Below, in pieces: positions 35,530-46,923 of a stretch of DNA of 64,000 bases. The notes under the pieces are model-generated. The model had not been told where the DNA came from and searched no databases. It saw only the letters and a program-made list of their open reading frames with translations. How positions within the stretch are numbered: position 1 is the stretch's first letter; each line of letters begins with the position of its first letter. A program made the position numbers and the translations under genes. This DNA comes from Mermis nigrescens (Eukaryota; Nematoda; Enoplea; Mermithida; Mermithidae), in the NCBI GenBank assembly GCA_036768485.1, contig JAVLUZ010000709.1:223007-287006 (forward strand). Direction: 5' to 3'.

Positions 35530-37868
35530 GGGTCTGCAAAAGGGAAAACGTCAGATAATGGTACTGCATGTGCACTTTTACAGCCATTTAACAAACGTAC
35601 TGGCACGCAGTCTCTTGCTTTTTGCACCCTGCCCGGTAAGTCCAAAAACTTATTACTACAGCCGGGGCGAGAGGGCGATGTGGCAATTTTACCAAAACAA
35701 AATAGCCAGGAACATATGCATGCTTCTCGGCAATTAGATCCGAGTATGGTAGTTTGGGCTCAGGTAGAAGTCTATTCCGATAAACATGATATGTAATAAG
35801 CGGATTATAGACATAAGCGATTTTTGCAGTTTCCGGTGTAGGTAAAGCAATAATTCGATAAGGACCTCCTACACATTCAGGTGATAATTTGCCAATTTCA
35901 GGTTGAATTACCAATGTATTATTAAGATAGATGATATCCAAGACAGAAAAATTTGTTGCGTTGACAGATTTGTCATATTGCGATTTTTGCTGTTTACGTG
36001 CTTGAGCTAAATTTTTAGACGCAATTTCATGTAGATCTTGCAAGGTCAGCTTTAAATCGATGAGGTATTTTTCCGCAACAGGCTGTTAATTCGGATTTAT
36101 TGTGAAGTCATTTATGAGTAAAGTATGAAGAGGAAATGCAGGTTCACGACCATACAGCATTTCAAAAGGACAGATATTTGTTGACGATTGAGGAGTTGCG
36201 CGATAGGCGAACAATGCAAACGGCAAAAATTGCTCCCAATCATACTGATTTTGTGCACTCAATTTAGATGAACCGTCAATTAAGGTGTGATTATAACGTT
36301 CCACAAGACCATCACACTGAGGGTGATATGGGGTTGTAAAGATTCTTTGAACGTTTAGTAATTTACAGACTTCCGAAATTAGGGCAGATGTAAAATTTGA
36401 ACCCTGATCTGTCAAAAATTTTTTAGGAACTCCATAATGTGGGATAATTTCTCTGAGCAAAAGATTTGCGATAGTTGTGGCTTTTATATCAGAAACAGCA
36501 AAAGCTTCAACATATTTGGTAAAATAATCCATAAAGACTACGATTTGGTCATTCCCGGAGGGAGATTGCGGCATATGCAAACAATCACACACAATGAGTT
36601 CGAAAGGCACGGATACTTCGATTGGTTGCAAGGGAACAGATGTGGAATTTAATGCGACCTTACGTTGTAAGCACACATCACAATTCCTACCTACACCACG
36701 CGATCACATCATTTTCCATGCGCGGCCACCAATAATGCATTTGCATGGTGGGCAGAATTTTACGCAATGAAAAATGTGCTCCAAAAATAGAGTCATGAAA
36801 TTTGGTCAATACGAACGACGCAATGATTTTGGTATTACAATTTGATGCACGATGGTTGGCAAATGCTTAGGTTGAAAACGACAAAAAATTATATTGTTTA
36901 CGAGGAAAAATTCATCACGATATTTTTTCGTTGTTAAATTGTTCAACGCGATGTGAATTTTATGTAGTTCGTCATTGGCGCATTGCTCTGCGAGTAAACA
37001 CGCAGGCGTTAGCATCTTAGCTTTTTCAGCATCAGTGAGTTAAATGCATTCGCGAAACGTAGGAGGTTTAGAATTAGTTGGATCAATGGGCGGATTAGGG
37101 TTATTAATTTGTGCATTAGGCGTATTATTGCGTGGTCGGTCAGGTGGGACCGATTTGTCCTTGGATTCAGAATCTTCCAAGTCTAAATTCGTGATATTAA
37201 CGATATTTTTGCGCTCGAGTTTATATTTGCACTCTGCGTGATCGTATTTAGGATGTTGTGATAAAAGATCCGCTGCGCAGTTATAGGCGCCAGGAACGTA
37301 CACGATATCATATCCATACTCCTGTAATTTGAGACCCCAGTGGCGTAAACGACTCAATGGGTCTTTTACGCTTACAAGCCAGGTTGGCGCTTGGTGATCG
37401 GTCAAAACAATGAATTTTTTACCGTATAGATAGTGTCGATAATGCTTGATGGCCCACACCACTGCTAGCGCTTCTTTTTCCGAAGTAGCATAATTACATT
37501 TGGCTGAATTTAGTACGCGACTAGCGTAGCTAAGAATAAAACGATTTTTCGACGGTAAGTGTTTTTGAGTCAAAATAGCACCTAATGCATAGTTACTTGC
37601 GTCAGTTGTTAAGATAAATTGGTGCTCATCGTCGAATTTTGGTAATTGCAAAATAGATGGAGACGTAAATGCTTTTTTAAGAAGCTCAAAAGCAGTTTTG
37701 TGTTCGGCCTTCCAGCAAAATTCGACATCTTTGCGAAGAATATGGAATAAAGGTTTCGCGATTTTAGCGAGATCTTTAACGAATTTCTTAAACCATTGTA
37801 CTAAGCCAAGGAATTTTTGCAAAGATTTAACGGTTTAGGGTACAGGAAATGCGACTAAATCTGCATCA
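35439..37868 (-). pseudogene. E2 pol 3' part: RT end, RNase H, integrase, tail
   Basis: From 37868 the frame reads ADLVAFPVP (stop TAA) and KSLQKFLGLVQWFKKFVKD, the RT thumb end. RNase H keeps TTDASNYALGA, SEKEALAVVWAIK and LTDHQ. A linker follows with minor frame breaks. The integrase zinc-finger region is broken by a 4-bp GTAG duplication near 36690. The core (36676-36086) is open and keeps all three catalytic positions: CDCLHM, TDQGSNF and CDGLVERYN. The end has PYRIIALPTPE, YFVLVKLPHRPLAPAVVISF and, after a shift, LLNGCKSAHAVPLSDVFPF. The last frame stops at 35439, overlapping ORF3 by 91 nt. Confidence 0.82.
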
Positions 37869-37946
37869 ATTGTAGTCGAATTTTTAAATATCAAGATTTA
37901 CGCTTACTAGTCGATTTTGCTACTAATAGACACTATTCTGACAAAG

Positions 37947-37968
37947 AAAGGCCAATTAATTGGCCTTT
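37947..37968. repeat. Perfect 22-bp palindrome in left arm
   Basis: A perfect palindrome centred on GGCCAATTAATTGGCC. The same palindrome is at 50321-50342 in the right arm. It lies about 80 bp from each outer end, where a transposase-binding or hairpin function is possible but unproven. Confidence 0.85.
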
Positions 37969-38536
37969 GGAGCATTTTATTACTTACTTATTCACCTATA
38001 TTTACGATTCCAGTACATATTAAAAAATTGCTATTGCGATAATGGAAATTAAAGGCATTTGTTTGATCGATTAAGCACTCAGCTCGACTTGAGACAATTT
38101 TTGACGTCGGTTAAGTGCTTTGTCGATTTAACGGATTTGCCCAATTCAATTCGACCACATTGCTTATGTTTTATTTTCGTCGCTATGCTATTCTATCCGA
38201 CTTTTTGGTGACATCTAATCGTATGCACTGCTTACATTACTTATTTACTGAATTTACCTAAAGTTACATTGGTACATAAGTCAACGATTCTTTTTCAATC
38301 GGCTAAACACTTAGTTAGACTGAATAATTTGCACGTCAACTCTCTGCTTGGCTGATTAAACGAAATAGTCCGATTTTATTTGTCTATTGTTTATTCATCA
38401 TTCTATTTTATTAAGACGGATTTGAAACTTCTATTTCTCGATTTAACGAATTTGCCCGATTCGATTCGACCACATTGGTGATTTTTTATTTTCGTCGCTA
38501 TGCTATTTTCTGTGTTTAACTAAACATATGTAGAAT

Positions 38537-39327
38537 CACAGGCATAACCAGGGGGGCGGGGGGCAGGGCTCCCCCGACATGAAAAAATTTTTAAAAGCAA
38601 AGGGGGACCCTTTGCTTTTTTCTTCAGGTGAAGTGGAAACGGATTGTGGACAGCCATAATGCGTTTTTAGCACACTTTTTAGCTTCTGAACTCAAGATTT
38701 TCCGGCGCTTCGAGCCGAATTTCTTAGTTCTATTTTTTTCTTACCTTATAAACCCAGATTTTATTTAAAAATAGCAAATCTGTCAAAATTTTTGGCGCTT
38801 CGTGCTGGATTACTTATGTTCTATATTTTTTCTTAACTTAGACGCCCAGATAATTACTTAAAAATAAAGACTTTGCAAAATTTTTCGCACTACGTGCTGT
38901 ATTTTTTATGTTCTATCTTTTTTCTTATCTTTTAAGCCCAGATTTTATTTTGAAATAGCGAATTTGTCAGAAATTTTTGGCGCTTTGCGCCGATTTATCA
39001 TTTTCTGTATTAGTTTTCGTTACAAAACTGCAAAATTAAATACAAAGAAAAGAATTTCGAAATGTTTTGGAGTCAAGCTTTAATTTGATATTGAGAAATT
39101 AGTCATACCGATATGTTAAAAGATAGATTTTTGATATCCAAATTTGAAATCAAGCAAGGAAATTTTTGAATTCTATTTTAAACTTTTTACTTCACTATGG
39201 TATAGATCTTGTCGAGAAATGCTCAAAAATGCCATTATGTTCGAGTATCTCCTAATGGTTCCCAAGATATAGGACTTCAAAAATTTTGGGACCCCCTTCC
39301 CGAAATAAAATCCTGGTTACGCAGCTG
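38537..39327. mobile_element. 791-bp hAT-like element with internal tandem repeat
   Basis: Ends CACAGGCATAACCAGG and CCTGGTTACGCAGCTG, with a perfect 8-bp duplication TGTAGAAT at 38529-38536 and 39328-39335. Inside, a ~93-bp unit with the motif GGCGCTTCG..CCG is repeated about four times (near 38701, 38797, 38886 and 38980). No ORF of note. Confidence 0.85.
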
Positions 39328-39620
39328 TGTAGAATGAATCACATTCGATTGAAATGAAAAAATCTATATGGCTACACAGAAATCATGTGGACAGATATGA
39401 AACGCAGCGCACATAAATCTTTTCATCCGACCACACAAATTTGGCTATCTCTAAAAGCAGTAACAGACAAACATAGTTAAACGTAATTAAAAATAGATCT
39501 AAATTAATAGCGAAATTAGGGGAAGATAAAGTTTGTCGCAGCAAGTAATGAGAACTGTCGTATTTCAGCGAGTTTTATATCGTATGGTCAATTATGTATT
39601 TAATGCTAGAGGGTCAGACA

Positions 39621-40148
39621 CACACGTGGGCATGGGGGGGTTTGGGGGTATGCAACCATACGTGGGCAGCAAGAAAATTCTGGGGGGGGGGTGCAAGATT
39701 TTTTGAAGGTCAAAAAATGGCCTCTAAAATGGTGGTATGGCAATAAAAACACCATTCAAAAAATTGCGAAAAAAAACGAAAATAATTTTCAAAAATTGAA
39801 TTCTGGGGGGGGGTATTTTGATTTATGGGGCGGTATTTTGGTTTCTGGGGGGTGCATACCCCCTAACCCCCCTCCCCCACGCCCAGGTGTGTATGCAACC
39901 CGCCCCAGAAGTTGAAATATCCCCTTCAGAAATCAAAATACCCCCAGAATTCAAATTTTGGAATTTTTTTTTGATTTTTTAAACAATTTTTTGATGCCAT
40001 TGGATAGTGCTCGATGAGAAACGTCGAAAAATGGTGTTTTCTCGCCATACAACCACTTTTAATACTATTTTTTAACCTTTAAAATTTTTTTCATCCCCCA
40101 GAAATTTTTTAACCCCGCCCTCCAGAAGTTTGGTGCTGCCCACCTATG
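39621..40148 (+). mobile_element. Small hAT-like MITE, copy 8, hosting copy 9
   Basis: Outer element CACACGTGGGC...GCCCACCTATG with an exact duplication GTCAGACA at 39613-39620 and 40149-40156. It is split by another member of the same family at 39657-39891. Confidence 0.92.
39657..39891 (-). mobile_element. Small hAT-like MITE, copy 9 (inside copy 8)
   Basis: 235 bp in reverse orientation, CATACGTGGGC...GCCCAGGTGTG, with an exact duplication TATGCAAC at 39649-39656 and 39892-39899. It belongs to the CACCTGGGC/CACGTATG subfamily, while the host copy belongs to the CACATGGGC/CACCTATG subfamily. Confidence 0.92.
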
Positions 40149-40676
40149 GTCAGACACTTCAGGTCTGTACAATATATGTATGCTGCTTGTGTTTTCACTG
40201 ACGAACCTCACTGTGTAAAAATAGCACGGCTTTTGATAAGATTATGAGAAACGGATCTCCAACATGAAATTTTATGATTCGAATGAATGATGTTCAAGCA
40301 TTTGCAGCATACAAATGTCCATCAGCAAAGGTGGCGCGCGCCTGATTGTCGTTTGCATATTTTTTGTAAAATTCTTGATGCGTTGGCACATATGTATCGT
40401 TCTTTGAAGTAAAATTTCGAATTTATCCTTATGCAACGCTATATGCATTCACAATAGGACCTGACATACGTATACACATGAATGCTTAAACTATATAATA
40501 GAAGTTTCAAATCCGTCCTAATAAAATAGAATGATGAGTAAACAGTAGACGAATAAAATCGGACTGATTCGTTTAATCAGCCAAGCAGAGAGTCGACAGT
40601 AGTAACGCCTGGGGGTCTGGAACGCACTCTGTAACGCAGCACGTCATAGTGCACTTGCACTTTAAGCGCCCGCTTT

Positions 40677-40832
40677 GTAAGCAGGGCGCTAAAGCTGCGC
40701 GTCGAATCAACACATAGGGGGTGTATTAAGCAGGGCGGGCGATATAGCTGCGCGTCGAGCCAAGGCCAGGGGGTGTATTAAGCAGGGGGGCTAAAGCTGC
40801 ATGTAGGCCTAGCGCCAAGGGGGGTGTATTAT
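40677..40832. repeat. ~52-bp GC-rich tandem repeat, left arm
   Basis: Three units, each with 'aagcaggg', 'taaagctgc' or similar, and 'gggggtgtatt'. The matching array in the right arm lies at about 49716-49875 in reverse. Confidence 0.75.
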
Positions 40833-41167
40833 TCAATTGAGCTCATAGCATCATTCAAGTGACGTCACCCCCTTTTATTACGATAAGCTTAAGATTATAA
40901 TTTTCGAGAGTGCACATACTTACGCACAAGTCCTTCTTCCACCTAAATGTGTTTTGGTATGTACCTATGTGCAATTTTGTATGTGGCATAATACAAAGAT
41001 TTAATTAGGTAATAATCCACAAGAATTTGTTAATTCACTCGATATATTGATACAACAACTCGCCAAGTAGCTATATAGATTTTGACGCCCGATTAATGAA
41101 TAATAGCACTACAGAGTGACAAACGAACAACAATTTTTTAAATTATTCTATTTACATGGTTTGGTGA

Positions 41168-41652
41168 CTAAGAGTCGCCGGAACCCTGCCCAAAACCGCG
41201 TTCCGACCAGGTGATATCGTCGGAGCTCATGTCAGAATGGTCGTTGTCATCGACGCGGTAAACTCCTGGCATGATGGGTAGGATTACTGGCAACGCGTTA
41301 TAGTAAAAAAGTTGTTTGGGTCGCCGAGGTATGTAGCGTCTTCGGCGTGTATCCCTCCCCAAAGTTGTTTACCAATCACCGATAAAGAGTCAAATAATAT
41401 GGTTAAAGAAAAATGAATTGGAATACTGGTGTTCGTTATTAGGTTCCAAATGTACGAGTCAAAGTAGCCTCTATATTGATTATTGGAAACAGACGATAAA
41501 TTGAATAATTGTGTTTTCGTGTCAAAGTCGATTACATCATGGAAAAAATTAGCATATAAACTTTTTAAATAATGATCGTAAATGAAATTGTGACCGTTTA
41601 AACGAAAGTGGTGTAAAAATAATCCAAGGTTGCCGAGCACTATTTGATTCAT
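41168..41652 (-). pseudogene. Exon-like ORF in left arm (decayed copy)
   Basis: Starts MNQIVLGNLGLFLHHFRLNG right after an acceptor-like 'cattttgcag' on the minus strand, and runs to SLSVIGKQLW. After an insertion and frame change it resumes as RVDDNDHSDMSSDDITW and ends at TAG 41168 region. It is the partner of 48962-49360. It points toward the outer end of the structure. Family not recognised. Confidence 0.5.
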
Positions 41653-42290
41653 CTGCAAAATGATAATGTTTTTTAAAAACACGCAAACAAGCAGCCTTAT
41701 TTGAAAAGTCTTTTTATAAGTGTGTACAGGTACGAAAAAGTTGACAAATTTTACACAAGTAGCGTGACTAAAAAGCGAAATATATTAAAGAGCAGAAAAT
41801 ATGATTTTTGTGGAATAAAATTGCTTCGAGGCTTTATTAGGTATTGGTAAATAATGAACGCACAGGCTTTACTGAGCTAAACTCGAAATCGTTGAAATTT
41901 TTATTGTTTTGCACCCGCATACAGAGCTGAAAAACGCCAAGTGTAGAAATGATTGAACTCAGCAGCTGAAAAATCTAATTTAGAAAACGAGTTCTTTCAG
42001 CTCATGTGAGAAAGTTTTTTAAATAGCGCAGTTAGTGCCGAGTTGGAGAACGTTTCAGTAGAAATTGCAAATTGCATATCCATTCTTAATCTCGTCAAAT
42101 ATATTTGGCCAATGGGGGGCGACCTCCTCACCCGCCTGCTTAAATCCGCCCCTGGTAGATTTTTTTATGATTTATACATAGTTTTTGCGAACATTCTATA
42201 GAGGTTTATTAATTCTGAAAGCTGGATGAGCCTTATCTAAGTTTGGGATAGGATAGACGTACATAAGTTACTTATTAAATGGGCTTTGAG

Positions 42291-42430
42291 CATACATATG
42301 TAGCGACCCAAATCCGGGGGTCCTACAGGGCAAAATTGCCAAAAATAGCTTCAAAAGTTCAATTCTGTAGGGTCTATCGATTTGGGGGACCTTCGGATTC
42401 TGGGATCCAGACCCTCAGCCCATGTGTCGT
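42291..42430. mobile_element. Short MITE, 'GGGTCTA' family
   Basis: About 140 bp from CATACATATGTAGCGACC to GCCCATGTGTC, flanked by GCTTTGAG and GTCTTGAG (six of eight alike). The body, with 'gggtctatcgatttggggg', resembles 59311-59444 and relics near 42990, 60300-60590 and 63380-63470. Confidence 0.6.
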
Positions 42431-43790
42431 CTTGAGTATACATATGCTTGAAAATCGGAGACAATGAAGGGAGAATGCAAAAATTTTGTTAAAAATGCGA
42501 TTAGAATAAAAAAATCATTGAATGAAAGCAATAAGTTATTTTGAATTCGAACAGATGCTTTATATCGCGATATATTGCACTATTCTAAACTGAAAGACTG
42601 ATTTAGGCCATTTTTGCCAAAGGGCCAGCTTTTTTATGAATTTCAAAATTTCGTATCGCGTTTCCATTGACATGGTGGAAATAAGATGTATGTTCTGATT
42701 ATAACTATCTGATTAAAGGACAATTGAAACTGTAATAATGTGTAAATAAATCAAGGGAAAAACTTTGTGTTAAAAAGTAATAATCATAAAAATAAATTAA
42801 AAAATTGAAAAATATATTAAAAAATGAATTAAAATAAAAAAGATATTTAAAAACAAATATATTCGATAACACTTCCGATTGATTGCTATAAAGCATTTTT
42901 GCTAAATTTGCTAAGGTATGAGTACAGTACTTATTTAGATTTTTTTCCAGGTCAGATTGTGCAATAAGTGCTATCGAGTATCAGGTGGATTCTCCAAAAA
43001 ACTGTAGACCCCAAAACTGAATATTTGGTGCTATTTTTGGCAATTCGGCCTCATCAGACCTTCCCCAGCATTGACCCCGGCCTTGGGTGAAAGAACAAAC
43101 TTGTGTGATAAATAATTCAAAATAAAAATAACGTAAAAATAATACATAAAAAATTATAAGAAGTAAGAAATATAAATCATAAAAATGATAGAAAATCAGT
43201 CTTTTTGATGCTCATTCATAAAAACGAAAGTCTTTTCAATTTTTCCTATCATTTTATCTCTTATTTTTATATATTTCCTACATATTATGTATACCTACTG
43301 AATGTATGCTGCTTTGCTTATGCATGACTACTTAGGCCATTTTATACAAAATATCGCTGATAAGATAGTACGAAATAAGAGGCGTGCTTCTAAGGTTTAA
43401 CATTTTTTATTTTGTCACACCATTTGTTCGATTGTTTTGTCCACGTATTATCAAATTCAAGGTCAATTTGAGAGAAATAATATATTTTGTTTAAGAATGG
43501 TGTGATCAGTCACACCATTCTTTTAACGTTCCTGTGGAAGTATATTCTTTCAACGTTCCTGTAAAAGTATTATTCCACGTTAAATCGTTTTGTTTGTGTG
43601 CGCATTAACGCTTAACGACCAAAAATGCGTTTCCGGCACATTCTTATTTGTACTTTCTTTTTTACACCATCTTACACCATTGGGGATCCAAGTTATGGTA
43701 AGGCAATATAAGTCGGCTATTGCCGCGCAATATCATTAAGCACGAGCTGTATTTTCTGTTGGAGTATTGCATATAAATGGCTTACCCCTC
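42431..43790. other. AT-rich stretch without a recognisable gene
   Basis: Runs of A, AT and AAAAT around 42770-42860 and 43100-43290. A partial GGGTCTA-family relic is at about 42985-43085. No gene seen. Confidence 0.5.
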
Positions 43791-43794
43791 CCCA

Positions 43795-43940
43795 AGAAGG
43801 GATCCTCCAAAAATGATTTCTTTTTCACTCACCCCCTCCCCCAGAATTTACGATTTCCCGAAAAATTCGCAGAAAATGTGTTTTTTAAAAGCGCTTTTAC
43901 TTATCTGTGTGCTCGAAATGTCAAATATTTGGCGCATTGC
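43795..43940. mobile_element. Fragment of the 53514-53909 MITE family
   Basis: Shares 'caccccctcccc', 'agaattt.cgattt', 'aaaatgtgttttttaaa' and 'tcgaaatgtcaaat' in order with the copy at 53514-53909, but both ends are cut. Confidence 0.5.
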
Positions 43941-43944
43941 GTTA

Positions 43945-44717
43945 TACAGGGTGGCCCACAAAAAAGGCCACATCTTGATACAACAGGTCATATTTTCTGC
44001 TTATGTGAAAATAAAACTTTGGGACCAGCTCCATTATAGTCTGATTAATTTGACTTTGCGGTTTTCTGTTGAATTTAATCTGCATGAATCAGGCTACAAA
44101 TGTGGTTTAAAATCTTGATGCAGTAATGCGGTTTGACAATAGCAAGCGCCTCACTATAACTCAATATACTGTAGAATATCACTAGTGTACTGTTAGTTTA
44201 AACCAATTACCTTATCATATTATAATTAAAAAAACCTCAAAGTTAAATAAAACGGACTATAGCTACTCCTACATACATAAACGTGCCTTTGTTTAAACCG
44301 CGTTTAAAATTTAAGTCAGCTGCTGGTGGTTTGCGCACAGCCAGCGGCAAAATATTTGTTCCTCACTATGATATTCTTAAAAACCAAGAGTTTCTGTATT
44401 GTGTCACATTACTGCGTGTGTAGGTAACCCTTTTTTGACATTTTTGACAGTATGTCCTGTCAGAAAATTAATAAGCATATTTTTGAACCAGGCTATCGTC
44501 AAAAGAGGTTGTAAGCTCATGACAGGACCAATGACGCTGCTAGTATTTGAAATGTTAAAGTAGTGTTTAAACAAAATTACCGTAAATTACCATTAAAAAT
44601 TATTATCTGGCCAATGCTTATCTAAGTAGTGCAGCTAGTTCTAAAGTTTTACGTTAACATCAGCAGAAGTTATGACATCTTGAATTGAAATGTAGTCTTT
44701 TTATGGGTAACCCTGTA
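43945..44717. mobile_element. 773-bp TIR element with TA target (ACAGGGTGGCCCA type)
   Basis: Ends TACAGGGTGGCCCAC and GGGTAACCCTGTA, flanked by TA at 43943-43944 and 44718-44719. Such ends and a TA target are common for Tc1/mariner-like non-autonomous elements. It contains a second TA element at 44037-44259. No transposase seen. Confidence 0.6.
44037..44259. mobile_element. 223-bp TATAGTCTG-family MITE (nested)
   Basis: Ends TAGTCTGATTAATTTGACTT and, inverted, TAGTCCGTTTTATTTAACTT, flanked by TA on both sides (44035-44036 and 44260-44261). Other members are at 55851-56092 and 57665-58817. Confidence 0.7.
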
Positions 44718-45029
44718 TATTCATTTTTGACTAAATGTACTTTATTCATTTGAATTTTTTTCAGTGTTATGATATTCTAGTAAGGTATAGCGTCGTAAGA
44801 AAAGCGAAAAATGATTTTTCGACACCTATCCATTATTTTTAGCCGGAAAAAGGTATTTTAAAATTTCGCACTTCCCCTCTCCAGAATTCTCATGACATGC
44901 CTATCTGGTAGTAAAGTATTAATCATACATATAACAGCTCGAAATTTTGGGTGGGTGATCACCGACCATTTGGGGGACGACCTCTAGGTTTTGGCTAAAA
45001 ATGGCCAAAAACATCTTAAACGGCCGAAA

Positions 45030-45822
45030 AAAAACATTGAGAGGTGTAATAATAGCTGATGATGCCTTTTTAATGCAAAAATTATTTGACAATGTTTTGT
45101 TGCACAGTGTGCATAGAACAACCATGCCTAACTCGGTCAAAGACACTAAATGACTGCCACATACAGATCCGATGTTTTTATAAACACATGTTGCACATGT
45201 GCTGGACAGTGCACAGCACAGGTGAATACTGTGAGGTATGGGGACATCCGATTTAGGGTGGGGGATCCCCCAAACCCCCTGTAACATGTATGTATGTAAT
45301 GGCTTGACATTGAGCACCCCCTGTTACATGTATAGATGTAATGGCTTGACATTGAGGGGTGTCCACCCCATTTTCAGGGATATGGGGTAACCTCCAAAAA
45401 CGCCTAAAAAAGGTTAGAATTCGATGTTTTCCAAAAATCGAGAGGGGGGTTAAAAAGTTTCTGGCTCTGAGGGGATGGGGGGTCGTCCGACTTTGGTTGG
45501 GTATCCCAATTCAATTCAAGCCATTACATCTATACATGTAACAGGGGATGCTCAATGTCAAGTCATTACATACATACATGTTACAGGGGGTTGGGGGATC
45601 CCCCACCCAAAATCGGATGTCCCCATACCTCACAGTATACACCTGTGCTGTGCACTGTGCAGCACATGTGCAACATGTGTTTATAAAAACATCGGATCTG
45701 AATGTGGCAGTCATTTAGTGTCTTTGGCCGAGTTAGGCATGGTTGTTCTATGCACACTGTGCAACAAAACATTGTCAAATAATTTTACATCAAAGAGGCA
45801 TCATCAGCTATTACACCCTCAT
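45030..45822. repeat. Near-identical inverted duplication (~310-bp arms)
   Basis: 45030-45349 and 45514-45822 are reverse complements with few differences by eye, around a 164-bp spacer. Each arm includes a palindromic word around 'acatgta' and a 'gtaatggcttgacattgag' type repeat, plus the first part of a zinc-finger-like coding sequence. The right arm runs on into the ORF that follows, so the left arm is probably the duplicate. Confidence 0.8.
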
Positions 45823-46394
45823 TGAATACAGCAAATAGTGATACAGAAGATAATGAATCTGTTACTTCAGAAGAAGAAGGTGTAGAAGAAGGCAAACAAC
45901 AAAAACGAGAAATAGAAGAGAAAGAGGACAACCACTAGGGTTCCGAGGACGAAGAAACGTCAGACAATATTTCAGATAGTGATGATGAGCCTGACATCAA
46001 AACTGGTTGGAAGAATGAGTTCTGGCGTGCAATGATGGAAAATGCAGTACGAGATATGACAGTTATTCCAGATGCCGCTGAAAAACTGAGCAGATATCCC
46101 TTCTTCAACGCTTTTTTGTCAAAGCTTCACGAAAATTATGACAAACATGTTTTCCTGCAAAAAGCATTGGAAGAAAGTGACTTAGATACAAAACTGGCTG
46201 CAACGGCAGACTTTTTAAAATCAAAGCTGAGTTTTGGGGATACTGAAGCAACAAAGATAGCATGGAATTCTCGAAAGCATCTACTCAAGAAACTCATTAG
46301 TAAAAATGCTGATATCCTGTCTGATGAATTAAAAGAAAGGCAAGAAGATAATGAAGATACGAGTGAAATGCCAAATAGTCGAGAAACAGTGTAA
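45739..46394 (+). pseudogene. Zinc-finger-like start plus acidic helical protein, unrecognised
   Basis: The frame at 45739 reads MVVLCTLCNKTLSNN, a CX2C start of the kind seen in BED-type fingers of transposases. A one-base deletion relative to the left inverted copy shifts the frame near 45788. The frame then continues SLNTANSDTEDNESVTSEEE into a long Glu/Asp-rich region with one TAG at about 45936. The last part (46032-46394) is open: WRAMMENAVRDMTVIPDAAE and KLSFGDTEATKIAWNSRK are predicted helical and charged, ending at TAA 46394. I do not recognise the protein. It may be a transposon-associated or chromatin-type protein. Confidence 0.45.
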
Positions 46395-46756
46395 ACCTAA
46401 GACTACAACAATATGCTAAAACGTTGGTGAAAGTTAAAAGATTTTCGATTGACAAGATAAAATTATAGAAAAGGTGCTATATCTGCGTCGAGAAAATGTA
46501 TGGTTGATTGCACGATCATATGGGTCATTCACTTTACTGTGCATTATCAGATACTATATTACCAGTTGTTAAATGTAGGTACCTATAACCAATATCAATT
46601 TAATCGGGTAACTGACGTGTATGTGCTTTAGAACAATAAATTGCTTACATTTGTGGCATTAAACTTTCACATAGCCATAGACCTATGTAAGCTGGATCAG
46701 TCAGAAAAACTAGATGGATCTTTCATATTTTGAAGTGCATGTGTAGCACATACGCT

Positions 46757-46915
46757 CAGGCACGTAGCTGTGCGGGGAATGGGGGGTCCGGACCCCAAAA
46801 TTCAGGAAAAAACGTAAAAATAGGTTTTTTCACACGTTATTTTGTGCTATTCCTGGCTTAGACCGCCCAAAATTGATGTTGACCCCCCCAAATAGGAGGG
46901 CCAGCTATGTGCCTG
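46757..46915. mobile_element. 159-bp hAT-like MITE
   Basis: Ends CAGGCACGTAGCTG and CCAGCTATGTGCCTG, flanked by octamers CATACGCT (46749-46756) and CATACACT (46916-46923), seven of eight identical. Confidence 0.82.
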
Positions 46916-46923
46916 CATACACT

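Larger units (their letters stand above)
29687..37868 (-). mobile_element. E2: 5'-truncated relative of LTR element E1
   Basis: Minus-strand copy of the same element family: 3' LTR (29687-30740), ORF4, ORF3, integrase with tail, and RNase H. It stops within the end of the RT domain at 37868, where the inverted-repeat structure starts. Gag, protease, most of RT and the 5' LTR are missing and were not found on the far side of that structure. Its integrase and RNase H frames are better preserved than those of E1. No small hAT-like element is inserted in it. Confidence 0.88.
38341..40591. mobile_element. 2.25-kb TIR element nested in the left arm
   Basis: Ends TCTCTGCTTGGCTGATTAAA and its complement, with TIRs of about 95 bp (38341-38435 and 40495-40591). 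The flanking hexamers are GTCAAC (38335-38340) and GTCGAC (40592-40597). The right arm has a single GTCGAC at the same place (near 49955), which is the empty site. The region just inside the left TIR (38430-38517) resembles 38114-38205 of the outer structure, so the two may be related families. No transposase is seen, and most of the interior is younger insertions. Confidence 0.8.

Noticed and set aside
38690..39000. CRISPR-like array
   Set aside because: The ~93-bp units are contiguous diverged tandem repeats without spacers, inside a eukaryotic transposon.
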